Assembly (NCBI GenBank): GCA_002099365.1 | Contig: MSED01000013.1 | Location: 1,984,001-2,048,000 of the forward strand | DNA from: Phialophora verrucosa | Taxonomy: Eukaryota; Ascomycota; Eurotiomycetes; Chaetothyriales; Herpotrichiellaceae | Length of the DNA stretch: 64,000 nucleotides | Direction of reading: 5' to 3' | In this document: positions 1 to 11,394 of the stretch, piece after piece | How the letters are laid out: each line of letters starts with the position of its first letter | How positions within the stretch are numbered: position 1 is the stretch's first letter | Position numbers and translations under genes: made by a program | Notes under the pieces: generated by a model | What the model saw: the letters and a program-made list of their open reading frames with translations, nothing else | What the model was told of the DNA's origin: nothing | The model's database searches: none

Positions 1-645
1 CCCTTCCTAGTCTTGATAGGTTCAACGACTGCGGCTAAGTGCAAGGACCAGGTACATTCGGCATTCCTTTGCGCTACGAAGGGGGCGCTGATTCGGCTGT
101 AGCCATCCTCCGCTACCGCCACCTTGATCGTCAAGCGTGTGTCTGATACTTGCTTTGAGTGTCTTCTGGCTGACCTGTCATAACGCAACCACGTCGTATC
201 CAGCCGTTGTCAAGCAAAATATCATATCCGTAGTGTAGTCAGGAAGTCACACCGGTCGCGATCTGGCTTCTGGACAACACACGTCGATTGGGTGCTCCCC
301 ACCCTGCGCTAGTGCTGGAGGCAGCCATTCCACCGCTCCATGAGCATACCTTGCAACGGGAGAACAGGTCCTTCGCGAATCAGACAACTGTACCCAATCT
401 TGGGGCTTGCCAGCCATGCGGCGTGCAGTAATTGCAGCCGCATCCCTGCCAGGTCTGCTCTTGATCCTCGGCAGTCAACACCTGGAAACGGTGCAGAGCC
501 TCATGCCGAGCGGGTTGCACAGTAGAATGGGAGCCATTCCTCTGTGAGCTGGAATTTCTTCTCTCGCTTCTTTCTGACTCCCCGGCTCCCCATCTGTTTG
601 TCCACTACACCAGTCAATCTATTCCGTCCATCTTTTCCATATCCT
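1..645. other. Spacer before the kinase gene
   Basis: No convincing gene is visible. The open frames here are short and without codon bias or recognisable motifs. The kinase frame extends upstream to about 544, but the first ATG in it is at 646, so the tail of this stretch is probably 5' leader. Confidence 0.5.
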
Positions 646-2750
646 ATGTCTTTGCTAGACACAGCTACCCTCAACGGTCCCGAATCATGTCTATCGGCCG
701 TCATGAACGCAATGTACGGGCCCGGGAGCATCGCGAACAGCCCCGAAGAGTCGGACAATGAAGAGCCGGCCGAAAAACAGTTACGAGGACTACTCTCCGA
801 ACACCTGGTCATGAATCCTATCGAACATAAAGATTTCTTACCCGAGAGCTCCTTGACACAACTGATCACCAAAGACCGCATCAGAAGTTGCATGCCAGAT
901 GCGCAAGAGGACTTGATCGGGTTCGTTTCAGACCATGCGCCGAGGCTTTTTGCGATTCTTGTGTATATTCAAGAATCAGGAAAAGATCTAAGTTCGGCTA
1001 TGAAGAGGTTCAAGGCATACGAGCTCACCGATACGAACCTTCCCATTCCAAAAGTTTACGAGAAGGAAGAGTGCTTTTATAACCGGAACAATGTGAGAGG
1101 ACAGCAACAATCTCGAGCCGCAGAAGTAGGACAATGCGTTCACGCCCGCGCATTCAATGCATTCCACCACAAGCAATGGAAGCATGACAAGATTCGCCAT
1201 TTCTACAATGACCAATGGATGTTCTTGTCTCCGGTGTTCACAAAAGAGAAATTCGAGCACAACCTCAAACCACGAATTGCATTACTATTCACAAAGGAAG
1301 GCGGTGGTTCCCGGAAAGGCCACTTTAGCAAAGTGCAAGAGATATATCTTCGCGCAGATCATCAACGTATATTTCCAACGGTAAGCCTGCCCCAATCACT
1401 GAATCAACCACCTGTCTGAATGAGTGCAGGATGAAGATAAAGACATCCGCATCGCGATCAAAGAGATCACGAATATAGAAGGCAACGTACACGAGGCCGA
1501 AGATTTGGAAACACGAAGCCCGGGCTCTCGAAATGATCAGCTACCTGAACCATCCTCATCTCATACGCCGCATCGCTGCGATATCACGGGCGCAAAGGTA
1601 CTACTTCCTTTTCGAGTGGGCTGACGGTGGGACTCTTCGGGACTTCTGGGAGAGTGAGCCTCGACCGAAGCTGACCGCCGATCACATAATGGAGATCCTC
1701 GAGCAATTTCACGGTTTGGCCAAAGCTGTGGAGGCTCTACACAAGTACGTCGGCAAGCAGACTTCTGCGGCTTCTGGGAGCCATAGCCACGATGCCGAAT
1801 ATCACAATGGTGCTCCTTTCAGCCTAGGCCCAGCTATAACACTCAACGATAATGAGTCCTCTGTCGACGGCGAGGATGACGACGACACCTCCTCCGGCAC
1901 TGGCCACTTCCGGCACGGTGATTTGAAGCCTGACAACATTCTTAGATTCAAGAGACAAGGGAGCTGGCTCGGAACCCTCCAAGTTGCGGATCTTGGCTTG
2001 GCCAAGCAGCACCGAAAAGCCACTATTCAGAGGAGGAAAGCCACAACTCAAAAATATGGAACGTTGCAATATGAGCCACCCGAGGTTGTCATCGACAAGT
2101 ACAGCCCAAGGTCTCGACTTTACGACATGTGGGCAATGGGTTGTATTATCCTCGAAACCGTGGTCTGGCTGCTCTATGGGGTGGATGCGCTAAACAAGTT
2201 CTTGAACACCAAGATCCCATCGCAGTCGGAAGATACGCTCTACTACACCATAATCGGGGGTAGGGCTGAGGTGAACAAGCTCGTCACTGGCCTGATGAAG
2301 GATATATTAGAAAACGACCCTGAATGCAACACTTCCTCCGGCTCGGCGCTCGGCGATCTCGTCAGGCTGGTGGCAGAAAAACTCCTTCTCGTTGACCTGC
2401 CTATTCCTGGTGCTGAAACCGAGTCGCCATGCCGTATCGATGCCGAAAAGCTTTCCGAAGCGCTTGCTAACATCAAACACAGATCAAGTGATAGAGAGTA
2501 CCTATTCACTGGCAACGACGGCTCCAATGTTCGGATTCCACGCATAAAAATGGCACACGATGTACTGGTGTCGCCGACGTCCCTGTCGCCGAAAGCAGCA
2601 CTTAATCACAGGCCGAGTCGCGAAACGGGCGCAGTACAGCCCATGCCGATAAGGGCTATCCAGGGGAACGGGTCGATGGATGTTCGGTTTTCACCAGCAA
2701 GTCTCAGACCCTCCTCGGTCCGCAACGACAACGTCGCATACAGAAACTAA
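646..2750 (+). CDS. Fungal-type protein kinase, two exons, with an apparent frameshift
   Basis: Protein kinase-like domain typical of large fungal-specific families; substrate unknown. Exon 1 is 646-1380 and the intron 1381-1429 has a GTAAGC donor and a GTGCAG acceptor. The domain begins late in exon 1 with a degenerate Gly-rich loop; the ATP-binding Lys lies in IAIKEI just after the intron. The catalytic loop reads HGDLKPDN (from 1914), the metal-binding motif ADLGLA (DLG for DFG) and the activation-segment end YEPPEV. The Gly before the catalytic Asp makes it a non-RD kinase. Exon 2 starts in one frame (GAT GAA GAT...), but the helix-C segment HEARALEMISYLNHPHL is in the next frame; leaving out one T in the run near 1503-1506 joins the two. 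The gene is therefore either broken or carries a one-base sequence error. The start at 646 is the first in-frame ATG; the frame upstream offers only GTG. Confidence 0.8.
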
Positions 2751-3225
2751 CATAGCTCTGCGTGATCAAGGACGTATGTGCTCCCGAGCAAATGAATGTT
2801 TGATATCTGAGCTGACCAACGCTCTGCCGAACTAAAAGACTGTCAATGGGGAAATTGAAATGTTGCCAAAGCCGAACAGTACTAATATCGCCAGCAGTAT
2901 GTGAGTGCGCTTCCGAAGACCATAGAGGCAAATGCAGCTGACACTGGCGACCTTTGAATTTAAAGAGAGTAAGCTTCATGACGCCCACTCGACCACATCT
3001 TTGCTAACATATCTCTAGCACGTAAGCCGAGACCCGGAGTACAATCTGCGTCAACTGTAGCTGACTTGGTGTCCCTTGATCTTCTCTGCAGGAGGCAAGT
3101 CAAAGCTCTTTTTGTTCCGAAATCTGCTTGAGCCCGTCTACATCTAACCTAGACTATCTGTTTTCTAGCCAGTAAGGGCACCCCTTCTCGATTGCCTGCT
3201 TTCCTCTATCTAACTGGAATGAAAG
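2751..3225. other. Spacer between kinase and HET gene
   Basis: No gene is called. Several TAG/CAG acceptor-like sites near 3018, 3090 and 3170 suggest it may hold one or more short 5' exons of the HET gene, but I could not assemble an ATG-initiated exon that joins in frame. Confidence 0.35.
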
Positions 3226-5250
3226 CTGAATCAAGACGATTGGGAGTTTGTGGATGACCACCGGTTCGCCCTCGAAGTCTTCAAACCCCTTGCAGAGAAT
3301 TCTGCATACGTCTCGCCTGGAACAACATCGAAACTATGCGACCGCTGTCTGGGACTTGATTTTAGCTCCAGGATTCACATACGAGAGCCTTTAGTGACAC
3401 TGGAGGCAAGAGCGCCCAGTTGCGATCTCTGCTCAATGCTCCTGAGAGCTTGGAAACAATACGGCGCCGAAGTGTCTTCTACAGTACAATTTCGGAAGGT
3501 GGGATCAGGCCTGAATGCCGAGGGTTCTAAACAACGGATCCCCGTTCTATCAATCTGCAGAGGACAAAGTACGTGCACAAATCGACTCATGCAAGATCAG
3601 GCATTACTAAAACCATGGACCTTGCAGGACATGGAATGACAGCGCCCAGCGGCGTCTTGGGGATACCGTTGGGGTTCCCCCAGCTTCCCGCTATAGGCAG
3701 TCCGGTCTACTTTGACTTGCTTCGACAATGGCTTGACGACTGTAACAAACACCACAAGCACTGTCATCGAGATCCACATAATCCGGGGGGCACGCCTACC
3801 AGGCTCATCGATGTTGGGACTCATCCACACTCACCCACGGTCCATCTCTACGAACCCGACCCACATACGCCGAACGACGCTGAAGACTTGACATACATCG
3901 CACTATCCCACCCATGGGGAGATCCAGCCGCTCACAGCCATTTCCGCACTACGAGTCAGAACCTTGTCCTGCACAGGCAGGAGATTCCGATCACAGCGCT
4001 CCCTCGCACATTCAGCGACGCCGTCACAGTGACAAGAGCGCTAGGAGTGCGATACCTGTGGATTGACAGTCTCTGCATCATCCAGGACGACAGAGGCGAT
4101 GTGCAGAGGGAAATTGAACGCATGGAAATGGTGTTTAGCAATGCTTACTGCGTCGTTGCTGCATCTCGTGCAACAGGGACGTCTGACGGCTTTCTCGGCG
4201 ATCGGCCCGACCGAAAAGTCGTCACAATCGATGGGGGACAGGAAGGATCCTCTATCTTTGTCTGTGAGGCCATCGATGATTTTCAAGGTGATGTTATCGA
4301 AGGCGCCTTGAACAAGCGTGGTTGGGTCTTGCAAGAACGCGCTCTCGCACGTCGGACAATCTACTTCACTGCGCGGCAGACATACTGGGAATGCGGCTGC
4401 GGTGTGCGGTGTGAGACATTAACCAGAATGCACAAGTGAGTTGGGCCGACCTTGTATTAAGGCCTGTCTTGTTGTGGAGACGTGGTGACGCTGACAACTT
4501 CCTCCCGGCAGCAACCAAGCAGACTTCCTCGGTGATCCGAACTTCCCTCGGGTCGCAATGGAATCTCCCAAGGGCGCCAAGATTCGTCTGTACGAGTCCC
4601 TGTACAAGCGTTACTCCCGACTCGAATTCTCGGCGCTCGAGGACAAACCCGTTGCGATTGCCGGGTTGGAGCAGCGACTGATCCGTGTGTTCGGCACCCA
4701 TGGAGGCTTTGGCCTCTTTGAGCAGTATCTGGGACGGAGCCTGCTGTGGCAGCGGGATGCACAGGTGCGGACCATGAAAAGAATCGCGTGCCTACGGCCG
4801 ATGGTGCCATCGTGGTCTTGGATGGCGTACGAAGGAGGAATCACATTCATGGACTTGCCATTCAAAGGCGTGGACTGGGAAAGAGGCGACATCCGATTGC
4901 CCTGGTACCATCCCCCTGCATCGGGTCCGGCATGGCATTCTACCGCTCGTGGTTCTTACACTCGCCTGGAAGTCGTGGCAAGGCCTTTTCGAGTGCAATC
5001 TGACGGCGCCGACCATTCGTACCAGCTCGTATTTGATCAAGATGAGCAGTCGGAGGAGCGGATGTTGAAGTGTGTCATCATTGGGCGGAGTATATCAATG
5101 GCTGGAGGCGAGGCGCGGAGACACTACGTCCTCATCATTGGACAGCGGCCGAACAGAAGCCAAAGCCTGTACGAAAGAGTTGGCGTCGGATTTATGCCGG
5201 GAAACTGGATTGCGCTGGACGAACCCGGGGTGAAAGTGACTGTATCTTAG
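3226..5250 (+). CDS. HET-domain (heterokaryon incompatibility) protein
   Basis: Exons 3226-3568, 3628-4435 and 4512-5250, with introns 3569-3627 (GTACGT, TACTAA branch, TGCAG) and 4436-4511 (GTGAGT, GGCAG). The spliced frame is open for about 620 codons. The N-terminal part has paired cysteines (CDRCLGL...CDLCSML). The HET core shows YIALSHPWGD (about 3892), the LP.TF.DA segment, LWIDSLCIIQDD (about 4055-4090) and the ER...M..VFSNAYCVVAA stretch. HET domains are known triggers of self/non-self programmed cell death in filamentous ascomycetes; the partner here is unknown. The 5' end is open: an in-frame TGA stands at 3220, there is no ATG between it and the conserved part, and 3250 is GTG. A missed upstream exon is likely; a damaged start is the alternative. 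Confidence 0.82.
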
Positions 5251-6143
5251 TCCTTGCATTTGAGATCTGGTGAACACGTCGATCGGAGTAATGGCCTTGG
5301 CATAACGTTCAATGCGTCGTTTTCCTCTATGCTCGACTTCCTTGTGCTCGAGGATGGATGATCCCCGTTCTATCGACCAAGTGGCCCTGCCTGTGGACGG
5401 CTTCGGCCTCGTATCCCTCCTAACTTATTATCACATGGGGATCTGCCCCCGAAAGCAACCTCGAGAGTCGACAAGCTGGAAAGTGCGTCGGTTCCGATGC
5501 TTCGTGGATACTGCATGTATTCAAGGATTAGGCACACAAAGCAGTCGTGGCTGGCTACGCATCGTGGTCTCCGGAAGACGGCGCCTGAAGGAAGCGGGAG
5601 GTATGCGTTGAAGGCTACTCCGGATAACTCACAAAGGAGGCACAGCCTTGCGCAGTTCCCTTGGCAAGGCTGGGCGTTGAGCGTTCAGTGGTGGTAACGG
5701 CTGACTCTCCTGTGCTTCGATTCACTCTTCAGAAACACCGATGACGCCGGCAATGTGATGTGTTTCATAGTGAAGAGTCCATTACTCCTCCTATTTGTTT
5801 CCTACTCCATTCCTAACTTCTTGTCTTCCGCATTCAAGCATACTGGGCTCTACTTTCGCGGCGGTATCGTTGCGTTTAGCCTCTGAGACCATCAGATTGG
5901 TATAATGTTTTCGTCTCCGTCCTGGTAGCCACGGTGCTACGTGGAACAGCCGTGCTCTTTCATCTTACAGTCAGTATTCTCAGATCACTGGCTACTTCGG
6001 GAGTGCTAGCCGCGACCGTCGAGCAAACTTGTGGCCAGATGCAAAGAGTGCAGTGGATACAATATCTCTAGTGGAGACTAGGGCGACAGGAGCTTCAGCA
6101 TGCCCATCAAGGGTCTGCCGCTATGAGCTCTAGGTTCAAATGA
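5251..6143. other. Spacer between two convergent genes
   Basis: Lies between the 3' ends of the HET gene and the Mpv17 gene. A 99-codon open frame at 5312-5611 has no recognisable motif and an unlikely composition. I see nothing supportable. Confidence 0.45.
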
Positions 6144-7059
6144 CTAAGTCGGCTTGTCTTGCTCAATGCCATCCAATACATCAGCAACCGAGGCAGATGG
6201 GGCGTCTTCGTACATCTTTTGCCGTGCCGTGTCTGCAAGTGTTCCCTGTGGTCCGGACTTCTCCTCCCGCCTGTTCAAATAGGAGAGATACGTCTGCCAT
6301 ACCACGGCAAAGAAGCCGGAAAAGGCAAACCGAAGGTGTGCAGGGATCAGAGTGAAGTTCAAGGCCGTCACAGCTGGCCAGAACTTGGCAGAGCTCACTA
6401 CACTCTCCGGTACAGCGGCAACCACACGGTGTATGACGACCGAGGGAGGTGCGCCCGATAAAATTGCTTGGATGCCGAAAAAATATGTGTTGAAGACCGG
6501 GGCAAAGAAGAACTGCTGTATCACCACCTTGACCGCGATCGACGTCCACTTGGACGCGTAATTGAAGTGACTGCCCAGGAATAGAAACCTACAATCCGAC
6601 GCGGTGTTAGCTATCCATATTCAATGTGCTTGTTCATGCCGCAGCCTACCATTTGTACCCTGGTATGGCCGCCATGCTCCCTACTAGTATCATTCTCAAA
6701 GTCCGCACGGCGTCGTATGGTTCACCTCCAACCTCTTGTGCCAGCAAGTCCCCACACAGATACGTGGTCATCGACGTCGCGGCGGCCGTGGCTAAAGGTC
6801 TCCGTCGCTGCACTCGACTGAACCAACTGAAAAAGTCCCGGACTGGACCTAGACGGTGGTACCATAGTGGGCTCGGTACATCGATGAACGACGATTCTGT
6901 CGAGTGCGGTACTTCGGTGACCACTTGGTTGGGGGTGTGAGGAGTCTTCTGCAACTGGGCCGTCTTTATCTGGTCTTTGGTGAAGACGCTCCTGCTGAAC
7001 CGGCGGTGTCGAGCAAGGAAGCGATGCCGCCCGGCGTGTCTCGAGAGGTGGGCCAGCAT
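6144..7059 (-). CDS. Mpv17/PMP22-family membrane protein
   Basis: Exons 7059-6650 and 6588-6144 give 284 aa. The intron has a GTAGGC donor, a GCTAAC branch and a TTGTAG acceptor, and splicing restores the Trp codon split across it. The N-terminal ~80 residues are basic and Arg/Ser-rich, compatible with an organelle targeting extension. The family core follows: RRPLATAAATSMTTYLCGDLLAQ, a D..RT.RM...G segment, PGYKWF, then VIQQFFFAPVFNTYFFG. Several hydrophobic segments fit the four-helix fold. Members (yeast Sym1, mammalian Mpv17, peroxisomal PMP22/PXMP2) sit in the inner mitochondrial or peroxisomal membrane and probably form channels; I cannot decide which organelle. The C-terminal 35 residues are hydrophilic. 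The ATG at 7059 is the first in the frame. Confidence 0.85.
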
Positions 7060-7643
7060 TTCTCGATTTGGAGTCGGAAGGAGGGTTGAGTTCTGTACAA
7101 GAACGCTTCACTTGGTCGAAGCCGGACGTTGACCCGAAGCTAGCATTCCGAGCCTGATGGAACTTGCGGCAGCGTCATAACGACTCCCGTCCAGCGCTGT
7201 AACCCCAGAAGAAACGGGGGGCACTTCGTCGACGTGTCAATAGGCATTTAGAGCTTCGGGTCAGAGAACGAGAGCAGCAAGCTTGATGACTTGTAGGGTG
7301 CAGCTATACAGGGTGCCGTGGGGTGCTGTGAGAGCGCGATGGGAAGTGACGTCACCGCCATGTCGACATGAAACAAGGGTGTTGGATTCCACAAAGTCTA
7401 CTGAGCCTCGGGGACTGCTGTTTCCTGCAGTTGTACTCGTAATGCCTTGGCGACACTCACAGAAGGGAACGGCGATTTGCTTTAATACTGTCAGACTGAC
7501 GGCTTGGGATACAGCTTGCCCTTTCAACGCAGCGTAGTAGTCGTAGTAGACGAGACACCGAACTCTAAACCTCTCAGCAAACATGGCACTGGTCCGACCC
7601 TACGGACGCGTGCATCCTCGCCTTGATCGGCACAAGTCACCGC
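7060..7643. other. Spacer
   Basis: Promoter side of the Mpv17 gene and 3' side of the small gene at 7644-8207. No coding signal recognised. Confidence 0.45.
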
Positions 7644-8207
7644 TTACGCTTTTGGTTGATCGAGCGAACTCTGATCAGGCCCAATACCTATTCGAGAAAG
7701 TCAGTAACACCGCATGTCGGCGTGTAGATGGACGTTTTCGACCAATCCACTATTCATAGGAGTCGAGGTGCCCCAGGAACAGCCGAACAACTTCCCCAAC
7801 GTGACGAACTCACCTGCCATATCTCTCCCGCGTAAATGGCCATCAGAAACATCACTGGGCTTTCCGTACTTGGCCTCATACCGCTCCAGTTGCTCCTGGC
7901 GGATCTCGTCTGAGTCGTATCCGATCCTAGGGTCCACTGTGTTCAACGCTTCGGAGGTGTGTCGGGGGACCACACTCGTCCGACCGAAGGATGGACCGCC
8001 GGCGGTGTTTGGTGCTCGGCCCAGCTCTTGTCCTTGACTATGGCCTATCTCATCGCCGCCATCTGTGTCTGAATGTTGGATCGTGGGAGTATTGGAGGCC
8101 GAAGAATCTGACGCCTCAAGCTTGTCTCTTAATGCCCCTTGGTCTGCCCCTATTCCAGCCATGCCGTCGCTTTTCTCCACTTTCAGCTTTTTTAGAATGC
8201 TAGACAT
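7644..8207 (-). CDS. Small hydrophilic protein of unknown function
   Basis: I do not recognise this family. Exons 8207-7814 and 7687-7644 give 145 aa. The donor is GGCAG/GTGAGT and the acceptor CGAATAG/GT with a TTACTGAC branch; the final exon is only 44 nt. Support for the splice: the new C-terminus reads DMAGIGPDQSSLDQ, which repeats the N-terminal DGMAGIGADQGALRD, so the protein starts and ends with the same motif. The middle is Ser/Gly/Asp-rich and likely disordered, followed by a charged helix-like stretch RQEQLERYEAKYGKP. Without splicing the frame would run on to about 7701 with a different tail. The ATG at 8207 (MSSILKKLKVEK) is preferred; the frame is open further upstream but no ATG precedes it. 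Confidence 0.6.
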
Positions 8208-8813
8208 GATTTGTGGCGCCGTCGTAAATACTTTGTTTTCACAATCCAGGGACTTACCATTCATCTTGCAACGGAGACTGGCAATAATGGGGTATTTCAC
8301 ATCACGGTCTCTACGCAGAGTCTGACGACGTCACAGGTGCATGGCCGATACTGTTGTACGAGTAGAGAGGAGATCAGGGTCGATATGGTTCCTCGAGTCC
8401 AATGGGACTACTGCATCCGCGTCCGCTCATCTGAAAGCTTGGTGAGGATTGGCTTGAATATCCCATTGATAAGCTCATTCCGCCAGTCAATCAGGAGACC
8501 ATGCGTTTCGCGGTCGTTTGGAATGCCGTAGTGCGGGGATTGCTAATGGACCCCTGCGAACCATAAGTGAGCGACATGCACTTCTAGTTCCACATGGGGG
8601 GCTGCCCGAGGCTGCCATCGTCTTCTAGCGGCATCCTTCTGATCTCGATCTCACGGGGAAGCGTCAAGGGATACCGAATACATCCACTCCTCGCGTCTTC
8701 ACAGTCTGATCCGTGTCCGCTAGTCTGTGGGATAGAATCTGGTTTGACCCTTTGTCAGCATTCAGCGCTGTCTTCGTCTGTAACAGGCGCTCAGACTGTC
8801 AGATGCAACCGCC
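8208..8813. other. Divergent promoter region
   Basis: Lies between the starts of the small unknown gene (minus strand) and the F-box gene (plus strand). No coding signal or clear regulatory motif recognised. Confidence 0.45.
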
Positions 8814-10811
8814 ATGGACACACTCCCAGCAGAGATCCTAGTTGATATACTCAACTATATCGACGCGGAAGAACTTATAGCGATCCAACCGACATGCTCG
8901 ACTCTGTCTCAAGCGGCGCGTTCCAATCCTCTATGGAGATATAAATGCTTCGAAAAATCGCCAAGTGCGTCGATGAGGCAGACCAGTAGTATCTTAAACA
9001 CCCTGACCAATGCGCTTCAAGGCCTGACTCTCTCAGAACGACCTGCCCAACCGCGACAATCCAACCCACGCAGCCATGGTTCAGAACGAATTGCCGAAAG
9101 TGCCCGAGCCCGAGCAGTCAATCGGTGGGATCTCTCGGCGGAAGGTGAAAGAGTCGACTGGTACTCGGAATATAAGGCTAGATATGCCCCGTTGGCTGCC
9201 CAATGGCTTTCCGACGATGCCACAGCGCACACGGAGATCAAAGGTATATCATTGCTCCCGGGGACCGATATAGTCGTCGGATACCTGGAAGACCACAGTG
9301 TCTGTGTCTGGGATCTCACTCGTGCCTCCAGTGGAAGGAGGAAATTCCAGCAGCTTGGTCGAAGCAGCCTGAACCAGTCTACTCTATCCCTCGCCCCTCG
9401 ACATACAGACGAGAATATGATCGTTGACTGCGTGAGCACCTCCGCCTCCCAGCAACGAGCTTATGTGGCAGTCGGCAATATTGTGGAGGAAATCGACCTC
9501 AACACTCTCAAAATGCTGTCGCATTCGACATATCCATATCCAGTAACGGCCCTGTCGCAACCGGGGTCGCTTGATCTTCCGCTCACCGTAGGCACCCAAT
9601 GGAGCCTCCATGTCCTTGATCCACGAATGCCCGTCGTGCCGCCCTCCTCATCTTATCAGGAGCGCACAGAAGCGATGGCAGCCCACCCCGGAAGGCTGAC
9701 GGCCATGCTTCCAGACATAGTCGGAAAGTCCTCATTACTGCTCAGCGACATACCCGGAGACTCCTCGGCCCTGCCTGCCATCTTTAGAAGGTCATCGCCT
9801 TTTTCATCCAGCCCGCTCCCATTGGCACAACTCTCCAGCTCGCCTAGCTGGCTACCATCCCAAAACCTGCGAAACCCTTCTTGGAATAGCTTTGCTAAAG
9901 TAGAGCCTGGACCCCTCAATATCCTCCACCAGGCTGAGAACGAAATCCTCATCTGCGGCAGATTTCCCAGCATACTATCTTACGACCGCCGCTTCTTCCC
10001 CCGCTTACAGTATGTCATCCACTCCAGCGCAAGCCTCTCAGCCATGACATCCATTCCTCACCCACCGGCTGGATCATCCTCAAACGTGACCGGCTCGTCC
10101 ACACTCGTGGCATGCGGGGAGTATCGTGGCCGGGGCTCTCTCGAACTCTACTCTCTCCCGCACGTCAAGCTGGGTCAACAGCACCACCCGCCCACGTCCG
10201 ACACGACGAGTTCCACCCCGCCAGAAGACGAGGATCTCGACCCTGGCAAGTCGCTCACCCGCAACATCTCCAGCTCCACCTCCAACGCGGACGCCGGCCT
10301 GTTCAGCTACAAAAACCGTCAAGACGCCGCGAAGTCGAAACTCCTCTCCGTCGCCGCGCACGGCACGAGGATCGTCTTCTCCGATTCCGAGGGCGGGCTG
10401 AAGTGGGTGGAGCGAGACGGCCACAGCCTGGCACGCAGATGGAACATCAATGCCTTCGAGATAGGGGCCGCGAACGCCATGTCCACCTCCGCCTCCGTGA
10501 CAGGCGACCTGGTCGCGCGCAAGATTGTTCCTCTGGACGAACCGGACTCGGAAAGAGGCGCCAGAGGCGACGCGGACCTGCTGATCTGGACGGGCGAGAA
10601 AATCGGCATCGTGACGACGAACCCTCAATTCGCGAACCACGAGGCCTTGGTCAACGAGATGGAAGCCAGTCTGGACGAGAAGAGGAGGGAGAAAGAAGAG
10701 CAGGAGAGGAAGGAGGAGGAGTACTCCAAGACCATGCGGCGGGCGCTGGAACGGCAGGCCGACGAGAGACGGTGGATGAGTCGGTTCAGGCTGAAGACGA
10801 GGAACTGGTGA
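8814..10811 (+). CDS. F-box protein with WD-like beta-propeller repeats
   Basis: Single exon, 665 aa; the ATG sits in a GCCATGG context. An F-box is at residues 1-45 (LPAEILVDILNYID...LIAIQPTCSTLSQAARSNPLWRYKC). Degenerate WD40-like blades follow: GTDIVVGYLEDHSVCVWDL, AVGNIVEEIDLNTLKM, SLHVLDPRMP, ILICGRFPSILSYDRRF, STLVACGEYRGRGSLELYSL and RIVFSDSEGGLKWVERDG. A highly charged coiled-coil-like tail (DEKRREKEEQERKEEEYSK) closes the protein. The layout implies an SCF ubiquitin-ligase adaptor: the F-box would bind Skp1 and the propeller the substrate. The substrate is unknown. Ser/Pro-rich linkers between blades are long. The reading frame appears intact. Confidence 0.82.
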   Translation: MDTLPAEILVDILNYIDAEELIAIQPTCSTLSQAARSNPLWRYKCFEKSPSASMRQTSSILNTLTNALQGLTLSERPAQPRQSNPRSHGSERIAESARARAVNRWDLSAEGERVDWYSEYKARYAPLAAQWLSDDATAHTEIKGISLLPGTDIVVGYLEDHSVCVWDLTRASSGRRKFQQLGRSSLNQSTLSLAPRHTDENMIVDCVSTSASQQRAYVAVGNIVEEIDLNTLKMLSHSTYPYPVTALSQPGSLDLPLTVGTQWSLHVLDPRMPVVPPSSSYQERTEAMAAHPGRLTAMLPDIVGKSSLLLSDIPGDSSALPAIFRRSSPFSSSPLPLAQLSSSPSWLPSQNLRNPSWNSFAKVEPGPLNILHQAENEILICGRFPSILSYDRRFFPRLQYVIHSSASLSAMTSIPHPPAGSSSNVTGSSTLVACGEYRGRGSLELYSLPHVKLGQQHHPPTSDTTSSTPPEDEDLDPGKSLTRNISSSTSNADAGLFSYKNRQDAAKSKLLSVAAHGTRIVFSDSEGGLKWVERDGHSLARRWNINAFEIGAANAMSTSASVTGDLVARKIVPLDEPDSERGARGDADLLIWTGEKIGIVTTNPQFANHEALVNEMEASLDEKRREKEEQERKEEEYSKTMRRALERQADERRWMSRFRLKTRNW

Positions 10812-11273
10812 TTCAGACGCGAAAGCGCGCGCGGAACCGTGACCTGCGTTGCGTCGCATCCAGTCAACGAGACCAGCGGTGTGAGGAAACAGTATTATGG
10901 GGCGCGCGGGATGGTGTCGGAGCGTCCAGGCTACCACTACTCTATCTCTATACGGAGCATGTACAGTAGAACCCCCTATAGAGCCCATAGAAACCACGTA
11001 ACTAGAAGAATGGAGACCGTCCACAACGACAGACCGGGTAGGGAAGAGACAAGCACGGACCACAAGCTGCTGATTTTCCACGTACGGGCGTATGTGTTTA
11101 CGTTGCTTCTGTACATACTTAGCTACGCGAAAAGCAGCTACTGAATACAAGGGAGGTACAGAGTAGTACTGCATCTGCATGCATCGCGCGCGTGCTCAAG
11201 ACCCCGGCCTTTCGCTCGCTTTGTCCCGCGTCCGATTCCAAATACGCCAGGCTCGGCGTGCACATACACACGT

Positions 11274-11394
11274 ACATACAGTACTCGTACACAATATGCG
11301 CGCTGCCGTGCACATACATACATACATACATACATACATACATACATACATACATACATACAGTACCCGTACACAATATGCGTGCTGCCGTGCA
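11274..11394. repeat. 39-bp direct duplication bracketing the microsatellite
   Basis: Copies at 11274-11312 and 11356-11394 start ACATACAGTAC and end GCTGCCGTGCA. They differ at two positions only. The offset is 82 bp, so an ancestral unit with a short ACAT run was probably duplicated in tandem and the inner run then expanded. Confidence 0.9.
11312..11362. repeat. (ACAT)n microsatellite
   Basis: About 12-13 uninterrupted copies of the tetranucleotide in a noncoding spacer. Confidence 0.95.

Noticed and set aside
1481..1502. A mini-intron GTACAC...AAG to explain the kinase frame change
   Set aside because: It would be about 16 nt, too short for a spliceosomal intron.
10080..11180. 366-codon minus-strand open frame
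   Set aside because: Antisense to the end of the F-box/propeller gene and its tail; composition is a shadow of the GC-rich coding strand and it has no domain.
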